A DNA stretch of 64,000 nt from Stieleria marina (GTDB lineage: Bacteria; Planctomycetota; Planctomycetia; Pirellulales; Pirellulaceae): assembly GCA_007741555.1 (NCBI GenBank), contig CP036526.1, positions 7,057,719-7,121,718 of the forward strand, given 5' to 3'. Positions 47,701 through 55,780 of the stretch are shown here, in pieces. Positions within the stretch are counted from its first letter, which is position 1; the number at the start of each line of letters is the position of its first letter. A program made the position numbers and the translations under genes. The notes beneath the pieces were generated by a model that was given only the letters and a program-made list of their open reading frames with translations, searched no databases and had not been told where the DNA came from.

Positions 47701-47762
47701 AAACACCCCAGCGAGAAGGCGCGAAGTCGATCGGCGGTCGGGCACTGGGTTGCAGTCATCAT
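44706..47762 (-). CDS. Zinc-finger Ser/Thr kinase fused to SecD-like and DUF1559-like regions
   Basis: From ATG 47762 (GAGAA before it) the protein has 1018 residues; the extra 56 residues to 47930 overlap the REP-like repeat. In order: an HLQTCDDC zinc-finger/anti-sigma-like motif (about 32-39); a Hanks kinase (about 104-370) with GRGGMGHVY, catalytic Lys in VALKV, HRDIKPSNIM and DLG in place of DFG; a membrane helix (about 411-433); a SecD P1-like segment (LAVIADGRIVQAPRI); a TIGR03067-like segment (LQGIWQTRLELAG); and a DUF1559-like end (FGFHNFYTEYHICPG, MIDGTSNTLLFVE, ADGSV). It probably phosphorylates partners in response to an outside signal. Divergent from an ECF sigma gene. Confidence 0.9.
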   Translation of the reverse strand: MMTATQCPTADRLRAFSLGCLAVNESDDLLSHLQTCDDCQSELETIDDGEDSLISSLRAPDDLIGLEKEPDCQLALAKALGALAQATDSITATEIQLPATIGEYEIVRPIGRGGMGHVYLARHTKLGREVALKVLASHRLADAKMKSRFDAEMQAVGRLSHPNIVTAHDAREVDGTAVLVTEYIDGFDLGQLVARIGPLKVNDACQIIAKVAAALQYTSDQGFVHRDIKPSNIMLSCTGEVKVLDLGLARLALSEDSSREITGTGQAIGTADYIAPEQVTDSRSVDMRADIYSLGCTLFKLLTGSAPFADAQHSTAFAKMTAHVSTPAPLIADFRDDVPAPVQKMLASMLSKDLSSRPQSPSKIARILSHHSAGSELIELVNAATESSPNTKAPLLSTTSAKTQSWFKRRVPITAAIAMGFFGGIAGLMLGLFLEITYPDGTKIKLPINGAQVAVFDDGEMPDAAKSDSRSQADVHQKTLPRNSETAKANLKPSDRLMLAVCVKATEVLDIDDAKAQLRNGKYELGKQTLRWMPIADDANAPVTGTKDGLRYALVKTNSESSLPWSQIEGHVLDVINEHNGINLRFDDDLGNAMKQLTSDNIQRELAVIADGRIVQAPRIMSPLSNRLVISGKFSNDERLRLHDIFTSAVPTDDQATNMNQPMSPNERLQGIWQTRLELAGMSQAPQQIWMFDGDHFAYGALAANKNPPVVSGTFTTEPTKQFAPIIPIDVQWKLDLVVSGSARPWNMKCFLKNGRLTLVDESASVEVNLTRVADIPASASQLQALSDGITDVNQMKVLNPLLQAQKKGLEQGVQSLKQFHSAEAINESRKNLRLLAFGFHNFYTEYHICPGSQNRKEGAAGNGTKDTKPFSWRVAILPFIDGQDVYDKYDFTETWDSEHNLKLLEEMPAVFRSPRADADQPTGHTNYLGYATGASALGKEAGIKMHEMIDGTSNTLLFVETKDTMLWTKPQDLDGDVEFFHPMLYVMADGSVVEKEKLDPEELKKMITRAGGEKLKQ

Positions 47763-47825
47763 CTTATTCTCGCTTGTAAAAGTGTTCGCGTCAGGCCCTG
47801 GTGGGCTGTCATAGCGTTTGCTTAT

Positions 47826-47969
47826 GTCAGCCGCGGGCGCTAGCCACGGGAATTCTGCGGCATTCCCATCCGCATCGCCTAGCCGTTTTCTGCGGTGCAA
47901 TCGAACATGCTCTGCATCAAATAAATTCACATTCTGGGTAAATGCCCGTGGCTAGCGCCAGCGGCTCAC
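47826..47969. repeat. REP-like inverted repeat pair
   Basis: The 15-bp core GGCGCTAGCCACGGG (47836-47850) returns as its exact complement (47945-47959); with the flanks the arms are about 25 bp with two mismatches (47826-47850, 47945-47969). About 95 bp lies between the arms. It falls in the intergenic region between the large kinase and the sigma gene. Similarity to REP/BIME-type repeats is an inference; no other copy was seen in the window. Confidence 0.6.
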
Positions 47970-48082
47970 TGAAGGGGTCGCTACCAGATGAACGCAGGCG
48001 TCTGACACGACTTTTGCAGAATTTGTTTTCGAGCGTTTTTTCCGGCAAATATCGCTGGATTCGCTGTGCTACGATATCGTCC

Positions 48083-48694
48083 ATGAACACACACTCGTCT
48101 GATCCGCCTCCCGCCGAACACCCGACTTTGTCGAGCATGTTTCTTGAAGGTGTACAGACGATGCAGCCAGAATTTTGGAGCCGTCTGGTCCATACGTTTG
48201 GTCCAATCGTCTATCGCTGGTGCCGTTCATCGGGGGTGAGCGAGTCCGATTCGCCCGATGTCGTGCAGGAAGTCTTTGCTTCGGTGGCGAGAGGCATTTC
48301 GGATTTCCAGCGTCAAAAAGAGTCCGGTAGTTTTCGGTCTTGGCTGGCCACGATCACGCGGAATCGAGTTCGTGATTACTTTCGCCGTCAAGCACGTCAG
48401 CAGTCGGCGGCCGGTGGGACCGAGGCGTTCCAATTTTTGCAACAACAAGCCGACGTGATCGACGAATCAATTTGCGGTGATTCGATTGACAGCCCATTGG
48501 TGCGTCGAGTTCTCAAGAGCGTGCGAGTCGAATTTGAAGAAACCACATGGAGAGCGTTTTGGCTGACCACGATCGAATCACAGTCGCCAAGTCTTGTTGC
48601 TGATTCGACGGGCCTTTCCGTCGCCAGTGTTTACCAAGCCAAATCCAGAATCCTTCGGCGGCTGCGACAGGCGATGGCTGAGTTACCCACCTAA
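48083..48694 (+). CDS. ECF-type RNA polymerase sigma factor
   Basis: ATG 48083 gives 203 residues. Region 2 is clear (SDSPDVVQEVFASVARGISDFQ, then FRSWLATITRNRVRDYFRR), followed by a 40-residue linker and region 4 (FEETTWRAFWLTTIESQSPSLVADSTGLSVASVYQAKSRILRRLRQAM), including the DNA-binding helix. The longer frame to 47942 runs through the inverted repeat and is not used. It is divergent from the zinc-finger kinase, a plausible regulator. A sulfatase follows 38 bp downstream and may belong to its regulon. Confidence 0.92.
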   Translation: MNTHSSDPPPAEHPTLSSMFLEGVQTMQPEFWSRLVHTFGPIVYRWCRSSGVSESDSPDVVQEVFASVARGISDFQRQKESGSFRSWLATITRNRVRDYFRRQARQQSAAGGTEAFQFLQQQADVIDESICGDSIDSPLVRRVLKSVRVEFEETTWRAFWLTTIESQSPSLVADSTGLSVASVYQAKSRILRRLRQAMAELPT

Positions 48695-48732
48695 TGTTGC
48701 TGCGACACTCCACCCTTCCTTCGCGAATTGCT

Positions 48733-50319
48733 ATGAATACACGACTGATCTTCGCTGCCCTTTTCTTGCTCGTTGGTTTCACATCGACTCAAGCGGAAAC
48801 GAAACAACCGCCCAACATCGTTTTTATCTTTACCGATGATCACTGCCAGCAAGCACTCAGCGCGTACAACGATGCACGCATCACGACTCCCAATATGGAC
48901 CGCATCGCCAAAGAAGGCATGCGGTTTGATCGCTGCTACTGCACCAACGGCATTTGCGGTCCCAGTCGGGCTGTCATCCAGACCGGCAAGTACAGCCACC
49001 TGAACGGTTTCATTCGCAACGGAAACAAATTCAATGGCGACCAACAAACCTTTCCCAAGTTGCTGCGAGCCGCTGGATACCAAACCGCTGTGATCGGCAA
49101 GTGGCATTTGGCGACCACGCCGCAAGGCTACGACTACTACGACGTCTTGAAAGGCCAAGGCCCGTACTACAACCCGCCGATGATTACCGCAGGTAAAGAT
49201 GGCAAACCGATCACCAAGCCACACGTCGGGTATACGACCGAGATCATCACCGAAAAGACACTGGACTGGTTGAAAAACGATCGGGACGCCGACAAACCAT
49301 TCATGGTCATGTATCAACACAAGGCGCCGCATCGAAATTGGCAACCCGCGCCCAAATACTTGAACTGGCTGGACGACCAAACCATCGCAGAACCTGAAAC
49401 TCTCTGGGACAACTACAACGGGCGGACTCGATCAGCAAAGCGTCAAACGATGACGATCAAAGATCACTTGACCGCGTACGATTTAAAATTGGCACCACCG
49501 CGCGGTTTCAATGAAGATCAATTGCAAGCTTGGAATAAAGCCTACGGACCAAAGAACGAAGCTTATGAAAAAGCCAAGCCGTCGATGACGGAAAAAGAAA
49601 TCATTCAGTGGAAATACCAACGGTACGTCAAAGACTATTTGCGCTGTGTCAAGAGCGTGGACGACGGGATCGGTGAAGTGTTGGATTACTTGGACGAAGC
49701 CGACTTGGCGGACAACACGGTGGTGATCTATTCCTCCGACCAAGGCTGGTACTTGGGCGAACACGGTTGGTTCGACAAACGTTGGATGTACGAAGAATCG
49801 CTTAAATGTCCGTTGTTGGTGCGTTGGCCCGGCCAGGTTCAACCGGGCACCACTAACGAAGACATCGTGTCGAACTTGGACTTTGCCGAGACCTTTTTAA
49901 GTATCGCCGGCGTGGACGTCCCCAATGACATGCAAGGCCGATCTTTGGTGCCGATTTTGCAAGGCAACACACCTGCTGATTGGCGAAAGACGTTTTACTA
50001 CCACTACTACGAAAACCCGGGCGGTCACAACGTCGCGCGGCACTATGGCGTTACCGACGGCCAACACAAATTGATCCGCTTTTACGCACTCGAAGGCGAA
50101 AAGATCGACGACTGGGAACTGTTTGACCTAAAGAAAGACCCTAACGAATTGGTCAACATCTTTGGCAGCACCGAAGTGATGGGCATTGAATCAAAGTTGT
50201 CCGGTGAACTAGAGCGACTGCGTCAGAAGTACGCCGTGCCGGAAGACAACGATCCCGGACGTGCCAAGAAACCAAAGCAAAAAAAACAGCCGGCTCGCGC
50301 ACTTAAGAAAGCCAGCTAG
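48733..50319 (+). CDS. Secreted sulfatase with CGPSR motif
   Basis: 528 residues from ATG 48733, with a signal peptide (ending TQAETKQ). It has the metal-binding IFTDDH, the modification motif CGPSR (Cys75; the usual Ser/Cys-x-Pro-Ser-Arg form), GKWHLAT near 123, and YSSDQGWYLGEHGWFDKRWMYEESL near 332. The terminal tail is Lys/Pro-rich. The WMYEES block and overall layout are typical of choline-sulfatase/N-acetylglucosamine-sulfatase-like enzymes; the substrate is uncertain. The gene starts 38 bp after the sigma factor. Confidence 0.95.
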   Translation: MNTRLIFAALFLLVGFTSTQAETKQPPNIVFIFTDDHCQQALSAYNDARITTPNMDRIAKEGMRFDRCYCTNGICGPSRAVIQTGKYSHLNGFIRNGNKFNGDQQTFPKLLRAAGYQTAVIGKWHLATTPQGYDYYDVLKGQGPYYNPPMITAGKDGKPITKPHVGYTTEIITEKTLDWLKNDRDADKPFMVMYQHKAPHRNWQPAPKYLNWLDDQTIAEPETLWDNYNGRTRSAKRQTMTIKDHLTAYDLKLAPPRGFNEDQLQAWNKAYGPKNEAYEKAKPSMTEKEIIQWKYQRYVKDYLRCVKSVDDGIGEVLDYLDEADLADNTVVIYSSDQGWYLGEHGWFDKRWMYEESLKCPLLVRWPGQVQPGTTNEDIVSNLDFAETFLSIAGVDVPNDMQGRSLVPILQGNTPADWRKTFYYHYYENPGGHNVARHYGVTDGQHKLIRFYALEGEKIDDWELFDLKKDPNELVNIFGSTEVMGIESKLSGELERLRQKYAVPEDNDPGRAKKPKQKKQPARALKKAS

Positions 50320-50398
50320 TGTTTTGTACATGATTGCGAAACGAGTGTCTCATCAGTCATTAGTCCGCGACTCATGCAAACCAGAAAGCCGAGCTTGC

Positions 50399-50851
50399 TT
50401 AGAAACTGGCTGGCAGTTCAGTTAACCCTACCGCGCCCGCGTCAGGCACTGCATTGACAGTCCACTCGGTTGCCACGTTTGAGTAGCTGATGCGGTACAG
50501 CGTGGGGACGCCGTTGACGATGTGTTCGTACCGATACTGGATCGGAGCAGGCGGGTCGCCGGTTTCCATTCGCGAGCAGGCGACGGCGAGAACCGAGACA
50601 GGCCCGCGACGATGCTCCTCACTTAAGATCCGAGCTTGCTCAATGCGTAATGCAGCGCTCAGGTTTCGCTGGTGAACAGCGACGAATGCGGATGAGCTAA
50701 GGATGATCACCATGACCAAGATCATCGCATAGCCACGACGCTTGGTTGCCGTTCGGCTGTTCCGGATTTGATTGCGCTGAATTTGATTGCGTTGAATTTG
50801 ATTGCGTTGAATTCGACTGCACTGAGCTCGGCCGCGTTTAGCAGTACTCAT
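50399..50851 (-). CDS. Minor pseudopilin-like protein (GspK position)
   Basis: 150 residues. An N-terminal basic repeat RIQRNQIQRNQIQRNQI is followed by ATKRRG-YAMILVMVIILSSSAFVAV (about 36-60), with a Gly in prepilin-peptidase position before the hydrophobic helix. The remainder is short and charged (LRIEQARILSEEHRRG). The last gene of the type II secretion-like operon, it takes the GspK slot but is half the usual GspK length, so the assignment is tentative. Its ATG overlaps the upstream stop by 4 nt. A 15-bp tandem repeat encodes the N-terminal QIQRN units. Confidence 0.7.
   Translation of the reverse strand: MSTAKRGRAQCSRIQRNQIQRNQIQRNQIRNSRTATKRRGYAMILVMVIILSSSAFVAVHQRNLSAALRIEQARILSEEHRRGPVSVLAVACSRMETGDPPAPIQYRYEHIVNGVPTLYRISYSNVATEWTVNAVPDAGAVGLTELPASF
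50763..50822. repeat. Tandem 15-bp repeat inside a coding N-terminus
   Basis: About four copies of the 15-bp unit GAATTTGATTGCGTT (plus-strand reading, with small changes) lie end to end in the 5' part of the minor pseudopilin gene. They encode the QIQRN repeats. Such short exact repeats are prone to slippage in units of five residues. Confidence 0.75.
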
Positions 50852-51399
50852 AGGATGTCCGAAGTCGCAAAGGTGTATGTTTCAGTGAAGTTGCCGGCTT
50901 CAAAATCAATCGTGATTATGATTTCGTTCACGCCGACGTTGAAGTCGATGTCATTGACCCATCTGGCGACGGTATAGGTGTTGCCGGTCGTGGCGTCGGA
51001 TCGAATAAGCTGGCCATCCCAAAGCGAGTAAATGATCACGCGGTCGGGTGCGACCCAATCGGCCGTCGCGTTTTGATCGGCGTCAAAACACAATCGCAAT
51101 TCCTGCGAATTTGGAATCATTCGACCAACGAGACGCCATTCCATTCGGTCGCCCGTCAAGTCATCTGGGCTGGCACCGGCAAAGTCGCGGCGAAACGATT
51201 CGATCGCTAGCCGCGCTTCCGCGGTGACTTGTGTTTCGACGATATTGGCTGCCATGTGCCGGCTGATGTCGACCGCGACCCCCGACGCCATCAGGACCAA
51301 GATCGCCGAAATGATGGACGCAATAGTGATTTCCAAAAGGCTAAACCCGCGACGGCTCGATCGAGTTCGCTTCTGGTCTGTAGTTCGATAATCATTCAC
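50848..51399 (-). CDS. Prepilin-type minor pseudopilin (GspJ-like)
   Basis: 183 residues from GTG 51399, overlapping the previous stop by 4 nt. A basic leader and RRGFSLLEITIASIISAILVLMASGVAVD (about 16-44) form a class III signal with Gly-Phe cleavage and the conserved Glu at position +5 of the mature chain. The rest is beta-rich. In order it stands where gspJ lies in type II secretion operons. Confidence 0.85.
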   Translation of the reverse strand: MNDYRTTDQKRTRSSRRGFSLLEITIASIISAILVLMASGVAVDISRHMAANIVETQVTAEARLAIESFRRDFAGASPDDLTGDRMEWRLVGRMIPNSQELRLCFDADQNATADWVAPDRVIIYSLWDGQLIRSDATTGNTYTVARWVNDIDFNVGVNEIIITIDFEAGNFTETYTFATSDIL

Positions 51400-52193
51400 G
51401 GCACTTTCTCCAAAACTGCCGTCGCGCCACCGTTGGCATCCCGCGTGATCGATACGACATCGAGCACCCGCTGCGAAGAAATCAGAATTGCGTCAGCGAG
51501 GATGTAATTTGAACAACCAGGTCCATCGGTAAGCCTGACGCGAAGCTGCCCCGAGTCGATGGTGTAAACGCCCAAGCTGTCAAACATGCGACCGCCATAG
51601 CTGGTACCCGAGGTACTTTGCGTTTGGTCGACGTTGACGGTCCCAAGAAGCGTCGTTCCATCGTAAATCTCATACGGGACCGCATCGCCCAGGCTGGAGA
51701 AAGACGGATGGGTCACCAAGACCTCATAGTTTCCCGGCAGCAATCCATTGGATTCAAACTGGCACCACGAACCAACCAGATCGGTCGAACGATGGTAGTG
51801 CGCGTTACCGTTGTACGTATATGAATGAGTCCAGCTGATCCAGCTATTTGGATCACTGGGCTCTTGATAAAACGTAAATCCCGGCGCCCCGTCTTGATTG
51901 TCGACAATCGTTTCGCCATCTGTTCGAGGCAGCACGGGGTCTGCCGGAACGACCGCGTCGTCTATGGTTGCGTAAACGCCCAGTTTGCGCTGCCAAACTG
52001 TCGGAGCCTGATTCAGAGCGGCAACGTCGGCGGGCGGTAAACTGTCTCGCAAACGATTGGCCTGGCGAGTCTGCACCACCGTCATCGAGTACAGCCCAGC
52101 CATTCCGACGGCCAACATCACCATCGCCACTTGGACTTCCAGGTAGGAAGACCCCATGCGTCGGCGATTCGATTGGGCGGAAGGACAATACAT
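51396..52193 (-). CDS. Minor pseudopilin with golvesin-like domain (GspI position)
   Basis: 265 residues from ATG 52193; ATG 52214 is an alternative. A pilin-like start RRRMGSSYLEVQVAMVMLAVGMAGLYSM keeps Gly-Ser before the helix and Glu at +5. It is followed by a beta-sandwich with golvesin-type landmarks: TIVDNQDGAPGFT, GLLPGNYEVLVTHPSFSS, YGGRMFDSLGVYTID and SNYILADAILIS. Golvesin-like domains occur in secreted carbohydrate-active and adhesive proteins, so this one may expose a binding module at a pseudopilus tip. The fusion with a pseudopilin is unusual in my experience. Confidence 0.85.
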   Translation of the reverse strand: MYCPSAQSNRRRMGSSYLEVQVAMVMLAVGMAGLYSMTVVQTRQANRLRDSLPPADVAALNQAPTVWQRKLGVYATIDDAVVPADPVLPRTDGETIVDNQDGAPGFTFYQEPSDPNSWISWTHSYTYNGNAHYHRSTDLVGSWCQFESNGLLPGNYEVLVTHPSFSSLGDAVPYEIYDGTTLLGTVNVDQTQSTSGTSYGGRMFDSLGVYTIDSGQLRVRLTDGPGCSNYILADAILISSQRVLDVVSITRDANGGATAVLEKVP

Positions 52194-52305
52194 TGCAACT
52201 AAACCGGATGGCATGCACGGTTGGCGAGAGCAGGGGACACGAGCTACTCAAACGTAGGTCATAGAAAAATCAAAAGCAGCGACAAATCGCAACCACGATC
52301 AAATG

Positions 52306-52782
52306 CTAAAACGCCGGTGTCAGCACGGGAATCGAACTGTCGATCGGGCTAGGATTGCCTTGAACGGACCCAACGATCGTGCCGGCTTCATCGATGGTGA
52401 AGTTGCCTTGCCAAGCACCGTTGTAGACGGGTTGGCCGAGACCATCGAATTGTCGTCGACGGGCTTGTGCCTGGAAGCTGGACGCGTCGGCAGCTGTGAT
52501 CGAAAACTCGTATCGTGGCGCTGTCAGGTTCAGATCGTTGTCGACCAAACCGGCATCAATCAAGGCCTGCATGTTGGGCGCGTACGTGCGGTTTTCCAAC
52601 CAATAAAAGCGCTGCGCCGTATTGACCATTCGCAAACCCGCCCCCGCCATGTCGGCGTGCGATTGTTCCATGGTGCGCAAAACGCTGGGAGCAGTCAGCG
52701 AAAGCAAAATCGCCATGATCGTCATGGTGACAATGATCTCGATCAGCGAAAAACCGCTTCGTTTTTTAACTGTTTGCATCAT
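52306..52782 (-). CDS. Prepilin-type pseudopilin (GspG/GspH-like)
   Basis: 158 residues. The KKRSGFSLIEIIVTMTIMAILLSLTAP start (about 5-31) is a typical prepilin signal with Gly-Phe cleavage and Glu at +5. The body has an ENRTYAPNMQALIDAGLV segment like GspG proteins and lacks an obvious calcium loop. It overlaps the gspF-like gene by 4 nt and lies 91 bp before the golvesin-pseudopilin. Confidence 0.85.
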   Translation of the reverse strand: MMQTVKKRSGFSLIEIIVTMTIMAILLSLTAPSVLRTMEQSHADMAGAGLRMVNTAQRFYWLENRTYAPNMQALIDAGLVDNDLNLTAPRYEFSITAADASSFQAQARRRQFDGLGQPVYNGAWQGNFTIDEAGTIVGSVQGNPSPIDSSIPVLTPAF

Positions 52783-53876
52783 CCTACGTTCCCAGCCATC
52801 TCGAACATTGGAATGTAAATTGCCAACATGACGACGCTGATCACGCCCCCCATCACCATGATGATCGCGGGCTCAGCCAACTTGGTGACACGGCTCATGA
52901 ACGCCTGTGTTTTCTCGCGGTAATAGGGCGCCAGCTCTTCCATGACGGGACCAAGCTGTGCGGATTCTTCCCCCACGCGAACAGCATTGACCATCATGGA
53001 CGTAAACAAACCGGTTTCTTCCAGTCCGTCGGCAAGCGAACGACCGGCGGCCATTCGATTGCGCGCATGATGGAGTGCGTCGCGGTAGGGCGGCTGGCCT
53101 TTGAAAACATCCGCGACCGTGTTCATTGTCTCCAGCATCGGCACACCACTTCGCAGTAGCAGAGCCAGGTTGGACGAAAAACGGTACATCGATGACTGGA
53201 TGACCAAATCACCGACAACCGGAATCGCAACCAAAACACTGGTGATGCGACGCATGCCAGGTTCTGTCTTGGCCCAGCGGCGAAAGAAGAACGTTCCCAC
53301 AGCCAGACCGCCAAAAACGTACAAACCATAGTTGGCCAAGTAATCGCTGCAGTCCAAAACGAAAACGGTGATGTCCGGCAATTCGGCTCCCATGTCCTTG
53401 AACATGTCGCCAAATGTTGGCACCACGAACCAAAGCATGACGACCAGCACCAGCACGGCGACAAAAACCAGCACGCAGGGGTAAATCATCGATCCGATAA
53501 ATTTGCTGCGCGTGTCCGCGGCTTCGCGGATTTGGCGATTCAAGTCAACCAACACTTCGTCAAGCTTTCCGGTCGCCTCACCCGTCGCGATCATGGCGAC
53601 CCAGTGAAGCGGAAAGAGGTCGCTAGCAGCATCGTTGATGGCAACGTTCAAACTGCTACCCGACGCAACCCGTTCGCCGACTTCTTCCATCGTCGCTTGC
53701 AGCTGCGTGCTCTGATTCTGTTCTGCAGAAATCTTAAGCGCACGTAGCATCGGCGTGCCGGACGCCAAAAGCGATCCGAACTGCTGAAAGAAACTCATCT
53801 TGTCGTCCAAACTCACGCGCGAATGTCGTTTTGCCGACACGCGTGCGTGAGAGAGGAACCAAGATTCAAGGGACAT
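52779..53876 (-). CDS. gspF: Type II secretion/type IV pilus inner-membrane platform protein
   Basis: 365 residues matching the GspF/PilC fold. Two T2SF domains (about 20-150 and 225-350), each ending in hydrophobic helices (MIYPCVLVFVAVLVLVVMLWFVVPTF and IIMVMGGVISVVMLAIYIPMF), flank a membrane region near 175-200. Typical blocks are FFQQFGSLLASGTPMLRAL, AMIATGEATGKLDEVL, MYRFSSNLALLLRSGVPM and VGEESAQLGPVMEELA. It recruits the ATPase and supports pilin polymerisation. Confidence 0.95.
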   Translation of the reverse strand: MSLESWFLSHARVSAKRHSRVSLDDKMSFFQQFGSLLASGTPMLRALKISAEQNQSTQLQATMEEVGERVASGSSLNVAINDAASDLFPLHWVAMIATGEATGKLDEVLVDLNRQIREAADTRSKFIGSMIYPCVLVFVAVLVLVVMLWFVVPTFGDMFKDMGAELPDITVFVLDCSDYLANYGLYVFGGLAVGTFFFRRWAKTEPGMRRITSVLVAIPVVGDLVIQSSMYRFSSNLALLLRSGVPMLETMNTVADVFKGQPPYRDALHHARNRMAAGRSLADGLEETGLFTSMMVNAVRVGEESAQLGPVMEELAPYYREKTQAFMSRVTKLAEPAIIMVMGGVISVVMLAIYIPMFEMAGNVG

Positions 53877-53949
53877 GACAATTAATGGGTTAGGGGGCTT
53901 TTGTTATTCGTTGTCTTTGCGTGGCAGGACGTAGCGGCAAAGTTTTGAT

Positions 53950-55710
53950 TTAGTGGCTTTCGCACAAACTAAGTGCTTCTTCCAAACTGGTTTCGCCTGC
54001 GACAACCTTGACGACGGCACTTTGAGCCAGCAATTTCATTCCATCATCGACGGCAGCTTGCTGCATCTCGCCGACCGTGGCACCTCGCTGAATCATCTCG
54101 CGAATTTCGCGGTTGATACGAATCATCTCGAACACCGCGACTCGGCCCTTGTAGCCAGTGTCACGACAGCGTGCGCAACCGTTGGCTTTGAACACCACGG
54201 TGTCCGCCGGAACGTCATAGCGAGCAGCTGTTTCGGCATCCAATTGACAAGGTTCCTTGCATTCGGTGCAGAGACGTCGCAGCAAACGTTGAGCGACCAA
54301 AAGTCGCAACGTGCTGGCCAACAAGAACGGCTCGATGCCCATGTCCTGCAGACGTGTCACACTGCTCAGGGCATCATTGGTGTGCAGCGTGGAGAACACA
54401 AAGTGTCCCGTCAAAGCGGCTCGCATGCAGATGCCAGCCGTTTCACTATCACGAACCTCACCGACCATGATGACGTCGGGGTCTTGTCGCAAAAACGATC
54501 GCAACGCATCCGCAAATGTCAGTCCGACTTTGCTGCGAGTTTGGACTTGGTTGATTCCGCTAAATTTGAATTCGACCGGGTCTTCGACCGTGCAGATGTT
54601 CGTTGCGTGATCATTCAGCGCATTGAGACACGAGTACAAAGTCGTACTCTTACCGCTACCGGTCGGGCCAGTCACGAGCATCAAACCATGCGGGCTGCGG
54701 ATCGATTCGGTCAGGTCTTTGTACTGACGTTCGTCCAGTCCCAGCATGCCTAGGTTGTGCGGTAGCGCGCTCTTGTCCAGAACACGCATCACGATCTTTT
54801 CGCCGTAGACTGTCGGGCAAGTGTTGACACGCATGTCGACGCGGTGGTCGCCGCTGCGTAGTCCAATGGCACCGTCTTGCGGAACACGTTTTTCGGCAAT
54901 GTCCATCTTGCTCAAGACTTTCAGACGACTGATGACTGCGTTGAGCATGGCCATCGGTGGCGGAGTGATCTCGGCCAAGACTCCATCGATTCGCAGACGA
55001 ACCCGACAAGCTTCCTCGTACGGTTCGATATGAATATCACTCGCACCGGTTTGCAAAGCTTGTTCAAAAATCCCGTTGACGTACCGAATGATCCGGCCAT
55101 CGCGTCCGGGAGGTGGAGCTTGGTCTAAGTGAACAATTTCGCCGGTTTCTTGGGACTCTTCGTCATCCAATTCTTCGGCGTCTTCGACTTCTTCAAAACT
55201 GGCCGTATTGGCCGACGTCACTGCGTCGGTCCACGATCCGTCGTCGTACAAAACGGCCAACAAACGTTCGATCACCGACAAAGGTGCAAACAGGGGACGC
55301 ATTTGACGTCCGGTCAACAGTTTGATTTCATCGGACAACAGCAACGAATCAGGCGCGAATACGGCGACCTCCAGCGTCTGGCCATCGTCGCTCAGGGGCG
55401 CAATCAAGTGATCGCGGCAAAGTCGGCTTGGCAATACCGATGCAATCGATGGATCGACTGGCGGAGGCGAATCCGCGGGAGGATCAAACAACGGCATCAA
55501 GTAGTGATTGGAGTACGCTTCGGCGATCTGGCGTTCATCGGCCAATCCGTGTTGGATCACGTTCTCTTCGATCGTGATTTCGTCACGATTTGGCGAACTC
55601 CAAAGGTCCATCAACCGATCCGGATCAAGCTGATCCATTTTCTGGATCAGACGAATGATCAGCGGATCGCTGGCGGTGATTGGATTGACCGGTGTGATCG
55701 TGGTAGCCAT
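53950..55710 (-). CDS. gspE: Type II secretion/type IV pilus assembly ATPase
   Basis: 586 residues. A GspE_N domain (about 30-150) leads through an acidic linker into the motor domain. Walker A GPTGSGKS (348-355), the Asp box VEDPVEF (375-381), Walker B DPDVIMVGEVRD (410-421), the His box LTGHFVFSTLHTND (433-446) and a four-Cys zinc site (C481-x2-C484 and C512-x2-C515) are all in place. ASDIHIEPYE (223-232) is the arginine-finger-preceding family block. It powers pseudopilus assembly on the cytoplasmic face. Confidence 0.96.
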   Translation of the reverse strand: MATTITPVNPITASDPLIIRLIQKMDQLDPDRLMDLWSSPNRDEITIEENVIQHGLADERQIAEAYSNHYLMPLFDPPADSPPPVDPSIASVLPSRLCRDHLIAPLSDDGQTLEVAVFAPDSLLLSDEIKLLTGRQMRPLFAPLSVIERLLAVLYDDGSWTDAVTSANTASFEEVEDAEELDDEESQETGEIVHLDQAPPPGRDGRIIRYVNGIFEQALQTGASDIHIEPYEEACRVRLRIDGVLAEITPPPMAMLNAVISRLKVLSKMDIAEKRVPQDGAIGLRSGDHRVDMRVNTCPTVYGEKIVMRVLDKSALPHNLGMLGLDERQYKDLTESIRSPHGLMLVTGPTGSGKSTTLYSCLNALNDHATNICTVEDPVEFKFSGINQVQTRSKVGLTFADALRSFLRQDPDVIMVGEVRDSETAGICMRAALTGHFVFSTLHTNDALSSVTRLQDMGIEPFLLASTLRLLVAQRLLRRLCTECKEPCQLDAETAARYDVPADTVVFKANGCARCRDTGYKGRVAVFEMIRINREIREMIQRGATVGEMQQAAVDDGMKLLAQSAVVKVVAGETSLEEALSLCESH

Positions 55711-55780
55711 GGTTCGTTCCTAGAAACTTAGGAGTGAGTGTTTTGGTAGGAGGCAGTCATGCCTGGGGCGGGGCGACCGA

